Below, one piece after another: positions 32,549-44,210 of a stretch of 64,000 nt of DNA. Under the pieces are notes generated by a model. That model saw only the letters and a list, made by a program, of their open reading frames with translations. It searched no databases and was not told the DNA's origin. The stretch covers positions 79,203,090 through 79,267,089 of the forward strand of contig JAKSZU010000009.1 of NCBI GenBank assembly GCA_026018925.1, written 5' to 3'. This DNA is from Tupaia tana (taxonomy: Eukaryota; Chordata; Mammalia; Scandentia; Tupaiidae). The translations under genes and the position numbers were made by a program. The stretch's first letter is position 1; every line of letters begins with the position of its first letter.

Positions 32549-34430
32549 GTGAAAAGCTATTTGATGATGATGATGTGGATAGTCATGTCTTTTTCTTGAC
32601 TGCTATGCATGGTAATCATGCTGGAAAAAGAAATGTAATACACTGTAAAGATATATGTGATTAGATCTGACGTGGATTTGGGTGGAGTAGAGAGTAGGGT
32701 GCGGTAGTTGGGAGTGGTGGGAGAAGGAGGAGGTGGCAAATCACTTATAAATGTCACTGAAGCAGGATATGAAGCCTACATTTCAGGAGGATGAGAGAGT
32801 GCTGTGGTTTCATGGACTTCTTTATGAATCAAAGTGTGTGAAAGTTGCCATAAAAGATAAGCAAGTGAAATATTTTATATATTACAGTGGTTGGAATAAA
32901 AATTGGGATGAATGGGTCCCAGAAAGCAGAGTACTCAAATACGTGGACACCAATCTGCAGAAGCAGCGAGAACTTCAAAAAGCCAATCAGGAGCAGTATG
33001 CAGAGGGCAAGATGAGAGGGGCTGCACCAGGAAAGAAGACCTCTGGTCTGCAACAGAAAAATGTTAAAGTGAAAACAAAAAAGAACAAACAGAAAACACT
33101 TGGGAATGGAGATTGTGGCAGCACCAGTGAGACACCTCAGCCTCTTCAGGGGAAAAGGGCCCGGGTAGATCCTACTGTTGAAAATGAGGAAACATTCATG
33201 AACAGAGTTGAAGTTAAAGTAAAGATTCCTGAAGAGCTAAAACCATAGCTTGTTGATGACTGGGACTTTATTACCAGACAAAAACAGCTCTTTTATCTTC
33301 CTGCTAAGAAGAATGTGGATTCCATTCTCGAGGATTATGCAAATTATAAGAAATCTCAAGGAAATATTGATAATAAGGAGTATGCTATTAATGAAGTTGT
33401 GGCAGGTATAGAAGAATACTTCAACGTCATGTTGGGCACTCAGCTACTCTACAAGTTTTAAAGACAACAGTATGCTGAGATCCTTGCAGATCACCCTGAT
33501 GCACCTATGTCCCAGGTGTATGGAGCACCTCATCTACTGAGATTATTTGTACGGATTGGTACTATGTTGGCCTATACACCTCTTGATGAGAAGAGCCTTG
33601 CTTTATTACTGAATTATCTCCACGATTTCCTAAAGTACCTGGCAAAGAATTCTGCAACCCAGCGATTAATTATGAAGTGGCTCCCCCCGAGTACCATCGG
33701 AAAGCTGTGTGAGAGGCTCACTCGCTCACCTATGTTTGGATCTCTGTAAACGCATTTTTGTTCTTAGTCCTTCTCTTATACAAACGATGTACTTTGAAGA
33801 TGTTAGTGTACAACAGAATCGATGTTTGTTTCTGTTTGATTTTAAACAGAGCAAATAAAAGGGGTTTGGTTCCTTTTTTCTTTTCTTTCTTTTCATTTCA
33901 AAGTTGCTACCAGTGTATTCAATGATGGACAACAGAGACATGCTGTAGAGTGTTTAATTGCCTAGTTAACAAAGCTGCTTTGAATGCTGGTGGTTCTATT
34001 CCTTTGACACTATGCACTTTTATAATATGTGTTAATGCTATATGACAAAATGCTCTGATTCCTAGTGCCAAAGGTTCTATTCAGTGTATATAACTGAACA
34101 CACTCATCCATTTGTGCTCCTTTTATCTTTTAATGGGGCTTAAAGTAAAGAGCCCATCCTTTGCAAGTCATCCATGCTGTTCCTTAGGCATTATCTTCAC
34201 TCAAACTGTTGAAGAATGGTGGCTTGTTTCATGGATTTGTATTTGTGTCTAATGCATGTTTTAACATGATAGATGTAATGCATTTTGTAGCTACAGTTTT
34301 CTGAAGTCTATCTTTTAGGAATTGTTTTTCAGATCTTCAATAAATTTTTTCTTTAAATTTCGAAAAAAAGATATATGTGATTAAATGTAATATAAAATTA
34401 TAATAATAATAAATAAAATTAAATTAAAAA
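32549..34430 (+). mobile_element. L1 3' end fragment, split by the MORF4L1 retrocopy
   Basis: GATGATGATGTGGATAGT and CATGCTGG-like segments at 32549-32663 resemble the L1 3' UTR. The terminal AATAATAATAAATAAA lies beyond the retrocopy at 34384-34430. Confidence 0.6.
32664..34366 (+). pseudogene. MORF4L1: MORF4L1 (MRG15) processed pseudogene
   Basis: MORF4L1 is a chromodomain subunit of the NuA4 acetyltransferase and Sin3 deacetylase complexes that reads methylated H3K36. This is an intronless copy: 5' UTR (GGAGGAGGTGGCAAATC), start at 32751 (MSLKQDMKPTFQ), chromodomain (YYSGWNKNWDEWVPESRV), linker, MRG domain and a long 3' UTR ending at AATAAATTTTTT plus an A-run. Breaks: Trp to stop at 33246-33248 (KP-stop-LVDDWD), Glu to stop near 33466, and a deletion and insertion at about 33660-33675 that shift the last residues. 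The 17-bp TSD AAAGATATATGTGATTA is at 32647-32663 and 34367-34383. The 165-residue 5' frame encodes the chromodomain, but there is no sign it is used. Confidence 0.95.
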
Positions 34431-34574
34431 GAAAACTAAAAAACAAAACAAAACAAAACAATCCTCATTCTACCAATGCTCTTAGAACAATCAAACCTTG
34501 AATAAATTTGAGCAAGAATCTTTAAAAAAGAGGTTTTCAAATGATCTGTATATTCATAGTTTAAAATTATATAT

Positions 34575-34796
34575 GGGGAGCAGCAGATGGTGTAATGATT
34601 GCGTCTCTGGAATTCCACATGGCCGACCATGATTCGAGTCTGGACCCGGTGACTTCCCACTCATGTTGGGCACGTGTGCATGTGTGTTCAAAATTCTGAG
34701 AGGAGAATAGACAAAAAGGATTGCGGGATGGCCATCCTCCCCAGAGGTCTGTCTCTCCAGTAAGTGCACACACCCTATAGCAAAAATCTCTCTTAA
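34575..34796 (+). mobile_element. tRNA-derived SINE with TSD
   Basis: AAAATTATATATG occurs at 34562-34574 and 34797-34809. Head GGGAGCAGCAGATGGTGTAATG, B box GATTCGAGTC. The body is partly deleted after CCCCAGAGG. Confidence 0.9.
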
Positions 34797-34939
34797 AAAA
34801 TTATATATGATGCATAATTGAAAGTATTATTGATACACTGCTTTGTAAGCAATGGGATTTTTAAAGTATTTACTAATAATAAATATTTTTTCCCTTTTAA
34901 AATATGATCCATTATCATTGGTATTCCTGTTGTATTTTT

Positions 34940-35275
34940 AAAATTTTTAATTATAATTATTATTTTTATACATTCAGTAGCTATACATCATTTAACTTGT
35001 ATTTCCCCAACATGAAATACACCTCAGACCAGTCCATTTGAAAATACTATACACATCATCATCAACAGGTAATAAAACATTTCTGTGTCCCACACATGTC
35101 TTGCCTCTCTATTTTTTCTTCCTAATTATCTTCCCTACATTCTTCCTCTCTCCCACCCTCTTTCCACATTGTCTCCAGTGTCCATAACTATTTTCAGTGC
35201 TTTTTCTTGTCCTCCAATCTTTCAGTCTCTACCATAGAGCTACCATATGATCCAACAATACCTGCTATATTTTTT
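34940..35275 (-). mobile_element. L1 3' end, possibly with a 5' inversion
   Basis: On the minus strand 34940-35235 reads as an L1 3' UTR (GGACACTGGAGACAATGTGG, TGATGATGATGTGTATAGTA, TTCATGTTGGGGAAATA, poly-A-rich end). The last segment, 35236-35270 (AGAGCTACCATATGATCCAAC), matches L1 ORF2 in plus orientation, as in twin-primed insertions. Confidence 0.72.
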
Positions 35276-36428
35276 TAAATGAACAATATTGGAAAGCCAC
35301 TTAATATTGTTAGCAAATAATAAAGCAAGGCTTCTAGATTATAATTAAAATATTGTTTTTAAATATATCATTGGTTCATATTTTTAGAAAACAAATAAAT
35401 GGTGGTCTACAGTGAGCCAAATACATTAATCCACTTATTTATGAACCTTGGTTAAGACTGATATGAAGAATTTACTTAGATTGATAATTGCACTTAGCTG
35501 AGACTGACTATGCAAAAACTAAAGTCTTAAAGTCTCAAAGCTTACTATTTTCCTATGTTTATTCACAGTAGGCCAAAGACTAACAAAATAATTAATGAGT
35601 TACACCTGATGTGATGGATCTTGTAGATATATTTTTAATGGTAAAAATATAATAAATTTTATGTTCTAATTGCACATTTCTATTCACTTTTAATAATAAT
35701 TTAAAAGAATGCTAATTTAGGTATTGAAATGTTAAAGTTAGAGGAGATTAATAAAAAATTTTCTAGACAAGTGCCCTTGGAGTAGAGATGAGTAAACTGA
35801 AGCTCAGAGTTTAAATGACTTTCCCAAGATCACTTATTAAAAGTGGAGCATGTTATTTTTTTCTTCTGTACTGAAAGTTTTATCTATGATTGTGATATTA
35901 CCAATTATATAACTTACACAGGAATGTCAGTGAGTATATGGCATATCTGATAAACACAAATTATATTCTATCTTAGTGATTTTAAAACTTAAGAAAAATT
36001 CTGGTCATCTGACCATTTTAGAGTTTTCTTTTGGCTTATTCAAAGGATCCTCCATTCATTGATATTCTCAATCTTGAATCATCTAGTGAGCTTTTATTGA
36101 CTTCAAGAACACAGAAAATTTAAAGAAGTGGTCTATTTTTGCCTTTTTTCCCTCATGTTCTTTTTCTTCTTTTTGGTCTGAGGTAATTCCTGTGACTGGA
36201 GATTTTAACCTTGAAATTCTCAAATACATGCTCATGATTTTATCTTTCCTTTGCTAGCAGAGAGGGTTTTAAATAAAACTGCAGATGATATTTCTCATTG
36301 GTCAAAAGTTATTTGAAGATTTCCAACTTCTAGTGGGTGTCCTCATTTACTTGAAGAGGGTTTTGAACACTTTTACTTTAGCTATGTAGAGTTCTGCTTC
36401 TCTCAAATTTATTTATTTACTTTATTAA
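35276..36428. other. AT-rich, no gene seen
   Basis: No coding frame or recognised repeat in about 1.1 kb. Confidence 0.5.
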
Positions 36429-36689
36429 ATTTTTTAGAGAGAAATGTTTGCTATAGGGCATGTGTGCTTGCCAGAGAGACAGAGAGAGACAGAAAGCAAA
36501 AGTGAGAAATTACCCCCCAAAGGGAATGGCCACACCACAATCCCTTCTCCTCCATTCTCCTCTTGGGGTTTTAGGCATGCACACACATGTGCTCAGCATG
36601 AGTTTTAAGCTGATAGGTCTAGGACTTGAACCGCATGGTCAATTATGTGGGAGTCCAGTGACATAACCATTACATCATCTGCTGATCCC
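36429..36689 (-). mobile_element. tRNA-derived SINE, long form
   Basis: Minus-strand head GGGATCAGCAGATGATGTAATGG, body CTAAAACCCCAAGAGGAGAATGG, end CTATAGCAAACATTTC. Confidence 0.88.
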
Positions 36690-36756
36690 TGTCTTTTTTC
36701 TTAAATTAAAAAAAGATAATTGTATGTATTTAAGATGTACAACATGATGTTTTGAT

Positions 36757-36800
36757 ATAATATATATATATATGTATGTGTGTATATATATATATAAATA
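36757..36800. repeat. (TA)n/(TATG)n microsatellite
   Basis: TATATATATATATGTATGTGTGTATATATATATATA. Confidence 0.9.
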
Positions 36801-36994
36801 TAAATGATTACAACACTCAAATTAGCATATCTTCGAAAAAATAGTTACCTTTTGTGTGCATGTAGTAGGAACAAGTAAAATCTACTCTCTTATAACTAAT
36901 TCCCAGTAAATTTACTAAATTCTATTTATTTAACTTAATTTATATTTCTGGTATAGTTAATATCAATATTTTATATTAAATATATGACTTTGTT

Positions 36995-37233
36995 TTTAAC
37001 CTTCCAGAGGGTGTGTGCTCAGCAGACAGAGAGAGAGAGAGAGAAAAAGTGAGAAAGCACCTCCCATCAGAGGTGCACAATCCCTTTTCTGTCATCTCTC
37101 CCTACTTTCAGGTTTTCAGACATGCATGTATAAGCACCTGTTGTGTTCCTAAAGCCACTAGGTCCAGGACTCAAACTGTGCTGTCAGTCATGTGGGAACT
37201 AAATGCCTTACCTACTATGCCACCAGTTGGCCC
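36995..37233 (-). mobile_element. Older tRNA-derived SINE
   Basis: Minus-strand head GGGCCAACTGGTGGCATAGTAGG, CT tract, and CTGAGCACACACCCTCTGGAAGG end. Confidence 0.82.
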
Positions 37234-37237
37234 AGGA

Positions 37238-37435
37238 CTTATTTTTATTTTAATAATTATTTATTTAATTTGGTTATTATTATTTAAATTTTTTTCTATA
37301 GTGCATGTGCACTCACCAGAGAGAGAGAGAGAGAGACAGAAACAGAGAAAGAGAGAGAAGGAAAGTGAGACAGGTCCAGGACTCAAACCACAGTCAGCCA
37401 TGTGGGAGTTCAGTGCCTCAACAACTTGCTGGCCC
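37238..37435 (-). mobile_element. Short tRNA-derived SINE
   Basis: Minus strand: GGGCCAGCAAGTTGTTGAGG head, GGTTTGAGTCC B box, CT tract, then GTGCACATGCACTATAG and an A-rich end. An intermediate between short and long forms. Confidence 0.8.
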
Positions 37436-37612
37436 TGGTGCATGACTTCTTAAATTAATATTTTTCTAAAGTCTTATCATCAACCTTATCTTATGGAAGC
37501 ACAGGAATTAATTCAAAGCTTATAGAACACTAAGATGTAGGTTTGGATACTTCTACAAACTGTGTGAACATATGGTACATTGAGACAGTGTATATTTTTA
37601 CCGAAGAAGTTC

Positions 37613-37883
37613 TTTTTTTTTTTTTTTTGGGAGAGGATTTTGCTATAGGGCGCGTGCGCTCGCCAGACAGACAGAGAGAGACAGAGAGATAGAAAGCGAG
37701 AAATCACCCCCCCAGAGGGGATGGTCACGCTGCAATCCCTTCTCCTCCATTCTCCTCTTGGGATCTTGGGCACGCACACACATGCGCCCGGCGTGAGTTT
37801 TAAGCCACCCGGTCTGGGAAGTGAACCGCGGTCCACTACGTGGGAGTCCAGCGACATAGCCATTATGCTAACTGCTGGTTCCC
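37613..37883 (-). mobile_element. Young tRNA-derived SINE, long form
   Basis: Minus-strand head GGGAACCAGCAGTTAGC. Many CpGs, the palindrome region at about 37706-37720 and an A-run of about 16 bases. Confidence 0.93.
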
Positions 37884-37899
37884 CTGTATTTTTTATTTT

Positions 37900-38069
37900 T
37901 AAGGAATTTTTAAAATTTAATTTTATTTGTTATTATTATTCTTTAATTTGATGAGCTAGAGAGAGACAGAAAGGGAAAGTTAGAAGGAAAGCTGCCAGGT
38001 GCAGGAGTTGAACCACAGTCGGCCATGTGGGAGTCCAGCATCTTAGCCACCACACCACTTGCCAGCCCC
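37900..38069 (-). mobile_element. Short-form tRNA SINE
   Basis: Minus-strand head GGGGCTGGCAAGTGGTGTGG, then GCTTTCCTTCTAAC, TCATCAAATTAAAGAATAAT end. Confidence 0.87.
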
Positions 38070-38246
38070 AATGATATCTTTAATTAAAGCCATTATATTT
38101 TGGCTTTATGTATTTTAAACCACATTAATGCTCCAGACTTCTTCTATTTCCTTAGAAAACTCATTCAAGCTGGTTACTGTTATAAAAAGAAACAAAACAA
38201 GAATTGATAAATACCCCAGGCTTCTTACATGAGATGAAAGCCTATT

Positions 38247-40129
38247 ATCTTTTTTCCACTTTTTTTTATTTTAATTTTTTATATACATTCAGTCATATTA
38301 TTTAGCTTACAAAGTGAACATTTCAATATGTGAACATTTCTCCCCAGTCCAGCTGATCAGAATATCTTCCACCAATAACACCACACCTCCCCATCCCGTC
38401 AATGCTCTGTTTCCATATCCCTCCTCCAAATGTCCTTCCTTAGGTCCCTCTTCTCTACACACTCCACTTCTGGCACTAACCCCCATCTCTTGTGTTTGAA
38501 CAACCTTAGGTCAATCAGTTTCAGTTATAGAGTGCAGACACTCAGTATATATTAACATACAGTGTCTCTTTCATAACCTGGCTTGCTTCACTCAGCAGTA
38601 AATCTTCCATATTCTTCCACTTTTTGTCAAAAGCCAGGGTTTTGTTGTTTTTTATGGCTGAATAGTATTCCATAGAGTATATGTGCCACAGTTTTTCAAT
38701 CCATTCATCCATACAGGGGCATTTGGGTTGGTTCCATGTCTTAGCAATCGTAAATAGTGCCACAATAAACATTGATGTGCAAGCACTTTTCCAATGAAGA
38801 ATTCTTCTGTCCTTTGGGTAGATACCGAGGAGTGGGATTGCTGGGTCATATGGTAGTTCTATTTGTAGATTTTTGAAGAATCTCCAAATTGTTCTCCACA
38901 GTGGTTGGACCAATTTACATTCCCACCAGCAGTGTAAAAGAGTTCCCCTTTCATCACACCCCTGCCAACACTTACCATTTTTTGTTTTTTTAATCTTAGA
39001 CATTCTGACCGGGGTTAGGTGGTATCTTAATGTTATTTTGATCTGCATTTCCCTTACGATGAGGGATGTGGAGCATTTTTTCATATGCCTTTTGGCTATT
39101 CGTATGTCATCTTTAGAGAGTGTTTTTTTCAACTCCTTCTCCCATCTTTTAATGGGGTTGATCATCTTTTTTCCAAAAAGCGGCTTGAGTTCCTTGTGTA
39201 TTCTGGTTATCAGACCCTTATCTGATGCATAATTAACAAAAATATTTTCCCATTTAGAGGGCTGTCGATTCACGCTAATTACTGTGTCTTTTGCCATGCA
39301 GAAACTTCTTAGGCTTATGTAATCCCACTTGTCTATTCTGGGGATTATCGACTGTGCTTTGGGGGTGTTATTTAAGAAGTCTTTCCCTGCCCCAATGTCT
39401 CCCAAAGTTTCCCAGTGTTTTTCAGGAGCAGTTTAATAGTGTGAGATCTTAGATTTAGATCTTTGATCCACTTTGACTTGATTTATGTCAAAGGTGAGAG
39501 GTAGGGGTTCAGATTCATCTTTCTACAGGTGGAAATCCAGTTTTTCCAGCACCATTTGCTGAAGAGGTTTTCCTTTTCCCACTGGATTGACTGGTACCCC
39601 TTGTCAAAAATCAGTTGACTCTATGTTTGGGAATTTATTTCTGGGGACTCTATTCTGTTCCATTGGTCCTTCTGTCTGTTTCTGTGCCAGTACCATGCTG
39701 TTTTAATTACCACAGCTTTGTAGTATATTTTTGGGTCAGCAAGTGAAATGCCACCCACTCCACTCTTATTGTGTAGAATTGTTTTGGCAATATGGGGTCT
39801 TTTATGATTCCAGATGAATTTTATGATTGTCTTTTCTAGATCTTTGAAGAATGTGTCTGGTATTTTGATGGGCATTGCATTAAATATGGAGGTTAGTTTG
39901 GGTAGAATTGCCATTTTGATTATATTAATTCTTCCAATCAAGGAACATAGGACATCCTTCCACTTTTTTGTGTCATTTTCAATTTCTTTTTTTAGCTTCT
40001 CATAGTTTTTCTTGTGGAGGTCTTTAACTACTTTGGTTAGATTTATTCCTAAATATCTTATACTTTTGGTGGCTATGGTAAATAGAATAGCTTTTTTCAG
40101 TTCTATCTCAGTTTGGCTGTTATTCGTAT
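38247..40129 (-). mobile_element. 5'-truncated L1 with 13-bp TSD
   Basis: ATGAAAGCCTATT is repeated at 38234-38246 and 40130-40142. The minus strand carries the ORF2 C-terminal third and the 3' UTR with an A-rich tail at 38247-38290. The 5' end is truncated just upstream of the YTNNSQTE segment of ORF2, as usual for target-primed reverse transcription. Confidence 0.95.
38542..40129 (-). pseudogene. L1 ORF2p C-terminal part, truncated
   Basis: Two long frames remain. The first is 40129 to 39621 ([37 protein letters not shown]). The second is 39405 to 38542 ([39 protein letters not shown] with a Cys-rich motif, [15 protein letters not shown]). One frameshift or stop region lies at about 39405-39620. 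The open frames are long compared with other copies here, so this is the youngest L1 in the window. It lacks the endonuclease and RT core. Confidence 0.92.
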
Positions 40130-40384
40130 ATGAAAGCCTATTTTTAAGAAAAGATACGTTTTTCTGTGTAATCCAATTTTGCATCAGTGGAGTTTATTAA
40201 AAACAGTAATCTTTCACCTGTCTAATGGTTCGTGTGTTAGAAACCAACATTTTCACTAAGAAAAATAATTTAGTTAACTGATGCCATTTTAACCAAGAAC
40301 TAAAGTTAAATGTTGGATGGATTTTTAAAATGCCTGTAACAACTGAGTCTTAACTTTGTATCATACTAGGACTCTATTCCTTTT

Positions 40385-40655
40385 AATTAATTTATTTTTT
40401 TGGAGAGGTTTTGGCTATAGGGTGCGTGCGCTCGCCAGACAGACAGAGAGAGACATAGAGACAGAAAGCGAGAAATCACCCCCCAGGAGAGATGGTCACG
40501 CTGCAATCCCTTCTCCTCCATCCTCCTCTTGGGATCTTTAGCACGCACGCACACGCGCCCAGCATGAGTTTTAAGCCACCAGGTCCGGGATGCGAACCGT
40601 GGTCTACTACATGGGAGTCCAGTGACATAGCCATTACGCTAACTGCTGGTCCCTT
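40385..40655 (-). mobile_element. Young tRNA-derived SINE, long form, with TSD
   Basis: TATTCCTTTT flanks it at 40375-40384 and 40656-40665. Minus-strand head GGGACCAGCAGTTAGCG with A box TAGCGTAATGG. Confidence 0.93.
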
Positions 40656-40665
40656 TATTCCTTTT

Positions 40666-42299
40666 TCTGTTATTGGCCTTTATCCACTCACTTAGAACCT
40701 TCCTTATCAGATTACTTTATAATAAGCACTATATAACCCTATAAATTGTTTTATTTTGTTATAAATTACTTGAAACACATGGACAGTCAATTGGAGCTTT
40801 GTTTTAATTTAGACGCATTTAAAGTGAGAGAACACAAATTTAAAACTCATTCTCTTCAATCTTCAAACTATAGATATGAATGCTTCAATGAAGTGGTAGA
40901 ACTCAAGTAGATTTTCTTATTTTGAGGAACTGTAGATCTGTGCTGTTGTTAACATGAGAAAGAGAGAGGAGACTAAATTGACAAACAGCTATTCAACAAA
41001 GGTCTAAGTCTTCACATGATTCAGATTGTATAGCAAAGGAAGAGTGCAAGAAGGAAAAAAGAAAGGGATATCTACTAGGGAAGAATCAGTAAAAATGTAT
41101 CTAAGCGTAATTTTGAGGCGTATCATTTTTATACATCTGTGTTCTTAACATTCTAAGGGCATGGTGGAAAACATTTATTGCAAGGTTTGCCCATTTGCTT
41201 ATCTATGGAAGAATCTTTTTTATTTCTATCTTCTTTTTATTAAATAAATCAACTCCTTTTTAAATATAGCTGACATGCTTCATTTTCCACCTACTTAAAA
41301 TGTGGGAAATTATACTTTATATTAAAATGAGTAGCCATTCAAGCAAAGAGGCATGCTCATTTCTTATATACTTTAGTGATAATAGTATAAATCTATATTT
41401 CCATATTTTCATTATTTCTAATAAAATAAACATGTCTTTGGAATTTTTCCCCTCAGTTTCAGAGTTAAATTGTCTAAATGGAAATAAGGCAATATTTTAA
41501 TAAATATGCTCACTAAATAATTTCCTTGTTGGGTTATATGTTTTATAGTGTATTTTGTATATGGATGCATGGTTGATTCAGATTGCAGAGGAAATATAAT
41601 TATTCTTTCAGTCTTCTTGTTGTATTTATATTCTAGTTCATGTTAAATTTACTGTGAAGGTAGGCACCATTCAATATTTAATTTCTCCTAATAAGGCCCA
41701 AACTGCATATTTTTAAAAGTAAATCTAACCTGGGTCTTGCATGTGGCCTCAGCCTGCCAAGTAGCAGTGTCCAACATAAACTACTATAGCTGGATCTAGA
41801 AACATTATTTTGTGAGTTTATGCTAACTTTTACCCATAAAAGGTAGTAGGCTATTATATTTGGTCAATTGATTTCGTGTTTAAAATAACTGTGGCAAGGT
41901 AGTTTTCTTAAATATTAATTTGTGCCTTGTTTCCATTTCAAGAACTTAGCCAAGTCTGTGATTTATTTTCCTCTACTACAGTTACTGATGGCTGTGCTTT
42001 GAGAATTACAATGGCTAGGTTTTTAGAATTTGTAGAATTTGTTTATCAAAGAAAGGAAGGGACTCCAAATACTAGAAGAAAAGTAAAAGAGCCATACAGG
42101 AAGAGACTTTGAACTTTCCATAAGGCAGAAGAGGGGAAAGGAGTTGAGATGGTGCAACCAGTGTGTACCTATTTGCACATAGTGTCCCAAATTAAAACGT
42201 GGCCATGGGATGCCAAATTATATACTAGGAATGCTGTGAGAAGGCTGTCATTGAGAATCATTGGAACAGAAGTGACTTCAGAGACAGAAGGCAAGAACC
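40666..42299. other. AT-rich, no gene seen
   Basis: About 1.6 kb without a supported gene. The short frame at 41927-42112 has no recognisable domain. Confidence 0.5.
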
Positions 42300-42800
42300 A
42301 GTACTGGAGAACAATATTATTTTTACACTCCCACCAACATAGAAACACGTCCACTTGCCTTACCTTGGCCAGCATTTAGTATATTAAGCATATTTTTACT
42401 AATTGGATAGGTTAAAATATCTCCTTTTGATTTCACTCATAATGATGAGTGAAGTTGAGCATCTTTTCCTATGTTTGATGACATGTTATATTTTTTTCTG
42501 TGAATTGTTTGAACAAATCTTTTATTTTTTCTTTTTAATTTTTCTCTTTCATCTTTTGAGCTTTTAATAGTGGTATTTTTTTTCTAGGTAGAACACTTAA
42601 GTCTTTATGTGGTCTTACCATTTTTTTCTTTATGACTCCTGAGTTGTACTTTCTTTTAGAATAATTTCTCCATCCTAAAAATATGAACATATCCATTCAC
42701 ACTTCTCTGTAGAAATTTATATAGTTTCTCTTTTTATAATTCAATATTTGTTCAGTTCTCTGGAATTCATTTCAGTTTTACTTTTTCCCCTAAACATGAG
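42300..42800 (-). mobile_element. Old L1 fragment
   Basis: ACACTCCCACCAACATAGAAAC, GCCAGCATTTAGTA and GAGTGAAGTTGAGCATCTTT are classic antisense L1 ORF2/3' sequences. No frame survives. Confidence 0.72.
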
Positions 42801-43351
42801 ACAGTGTCTCAGCATAGATCTTATCTATTAGAGGTGAAGAAGTTGAGGACTAGAGCAATGAATCAACTCACTTAAGATTTCTAAGTAAATTATCAGCAAA
42901 GTTGAGGCTAAGAATCATATTTCCTACTTCAACTTTTGGCCTGCATTTTTTTCCAACAAAGTACACTGACTCATTTTCACCTCGTCTACTTAATTAAGTA
43001 TTTTCCTGGCTTGACAGCATTGTGATTTACTCTAACCCAGTAGAAATTGGATGAAAAAACTTTTTAATTATTAACAATTATCTGCTTGCCACCAGGAAAG
43101 TGTGAATTGGAAAATGATTTATTTCCTTCTATAGGAAAGATCTATACCAGGAACGTCAGCACGAGAGACCAGCTGTGCTTAGACTGGTACTTGGCATAAG
43201 TTGGGAAGGTAATGATTGCAGTGTTATGAGATGAGAGTGAGATAGGAATAAAAGAACTGGAGTTTTTCTTTTTCCCTTAGGTCAGATCTCGTCATCAATA
43301 TTTAGAGATTTTTAGTAAAATATTCCTTAGTTTTCACCAGATTATATTAAT

Positions 43352-43525
43352 AATAACAGTTTCCATTTATTGGGGGTTTACTATGTGTCAGATACTATGT
43401 TAGGCTTTATAAGAATTATTTCTGCTCCTGAATTAATGAATGATACAACTAACGATCATAGAGCCAGATTCAAACTCAGCTTGGTTTGACTCCAGAGTCT
43501 CAACTCTTTTAATTATACTTCAGTT
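43352..43525 (-). mobile_element. MIR, antisense
   Basis: CCATTTATTGGGGGTTTACTATGTGTCAGATAC, then a central gap, then AGCCAGATTCAAACTCAG and TGACTCCAGAGTCTCAACTCTT, the reverse complement of MIR. Confidence 0.85.
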
Positions 43526-43784
43526 CTTTCAACTTTCCTTTTTTTGTTCTCTAATAATTTTGGCTTTGAATCTTCGTTCAGAAATCTATTATTATAAGAA
43601 AACTAGGTATATAACATTTTGTGAATATAATTAGATGAAGAATTAATTATGCTTAGTTTCCTGTCTCGCAGTTTTAAATTTTCAGTTCACCCTGGGACAC
43701 AGTACCTTCTTGCCTCCAACTGAGAAATAGCTACCTAGATCAATGCTTGTAGAATGTAATTATCCTGACCACAGTTGTAATTCA

Positions 43785-43914
43785 CATCAATTCATTCCAC
43801 AAATATTCACTGAGTACTTAGGAGAGTCCAGTCACTGTATTAGGCACTGAGGATACAAAGAATTGACTCTGATACTTGAGTAGCTCACAATCTGGTAGAA
43901 ATTGGTCAGCTTAC
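43785..43914 (-). mobile_element. L2 3' end, antisense
   Basis: TTCATTCCACAAATATTCACTGAGTACTTAG, then GTATTAGGCACTGAGGATACAAAG and GAGTAGCTCACAATCTGGTAG match the L2 3' end read backwards. Confidence 0.8.
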
Positions 43915-43915
43915 A

Positions 43916-44164
43916 GGGACCAGCAGTTGGCGTAATGGCTATTTCGCTGGACTCCCATGTAGCCAACTGTGGTTTGAGTCCCAGACCTTGTGGCTTAAAC
44001 TCACACTGGGTGTGTGTGTGAGCATGCCCAAGATCCTGAGAAGAGAATGGAGGAGAAAGGATTGCAGCATGGCCATCCCCCCTTGGGGTGGAGGGGTGAT
44101 TTCTTGCTTTCTGTCTCTTTGTCTCTGTCTTTCTGGTGAGCACACGAGCCCTATAGCAAAAACC

Positions 44165-44199
<35 letters not shown>

Positions 44200-44210
44200 A
44201 AGAAAGAAAG
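43916..44210 (+). mobile_element. tRNA-derived SINE, long form, long A tail
   Basis: Head GGGACCAGCAGTTGGCGTAATGG, full body, CTATAGCAAAAACCTCT followed by about 31 A and (GAAA)n. Confidence 0.92.

Noticed and set aside
41927-42379. Two short plus-strand frames
   Set aside because: No recognisable motif. The second runs into an antisense L1 fragment.
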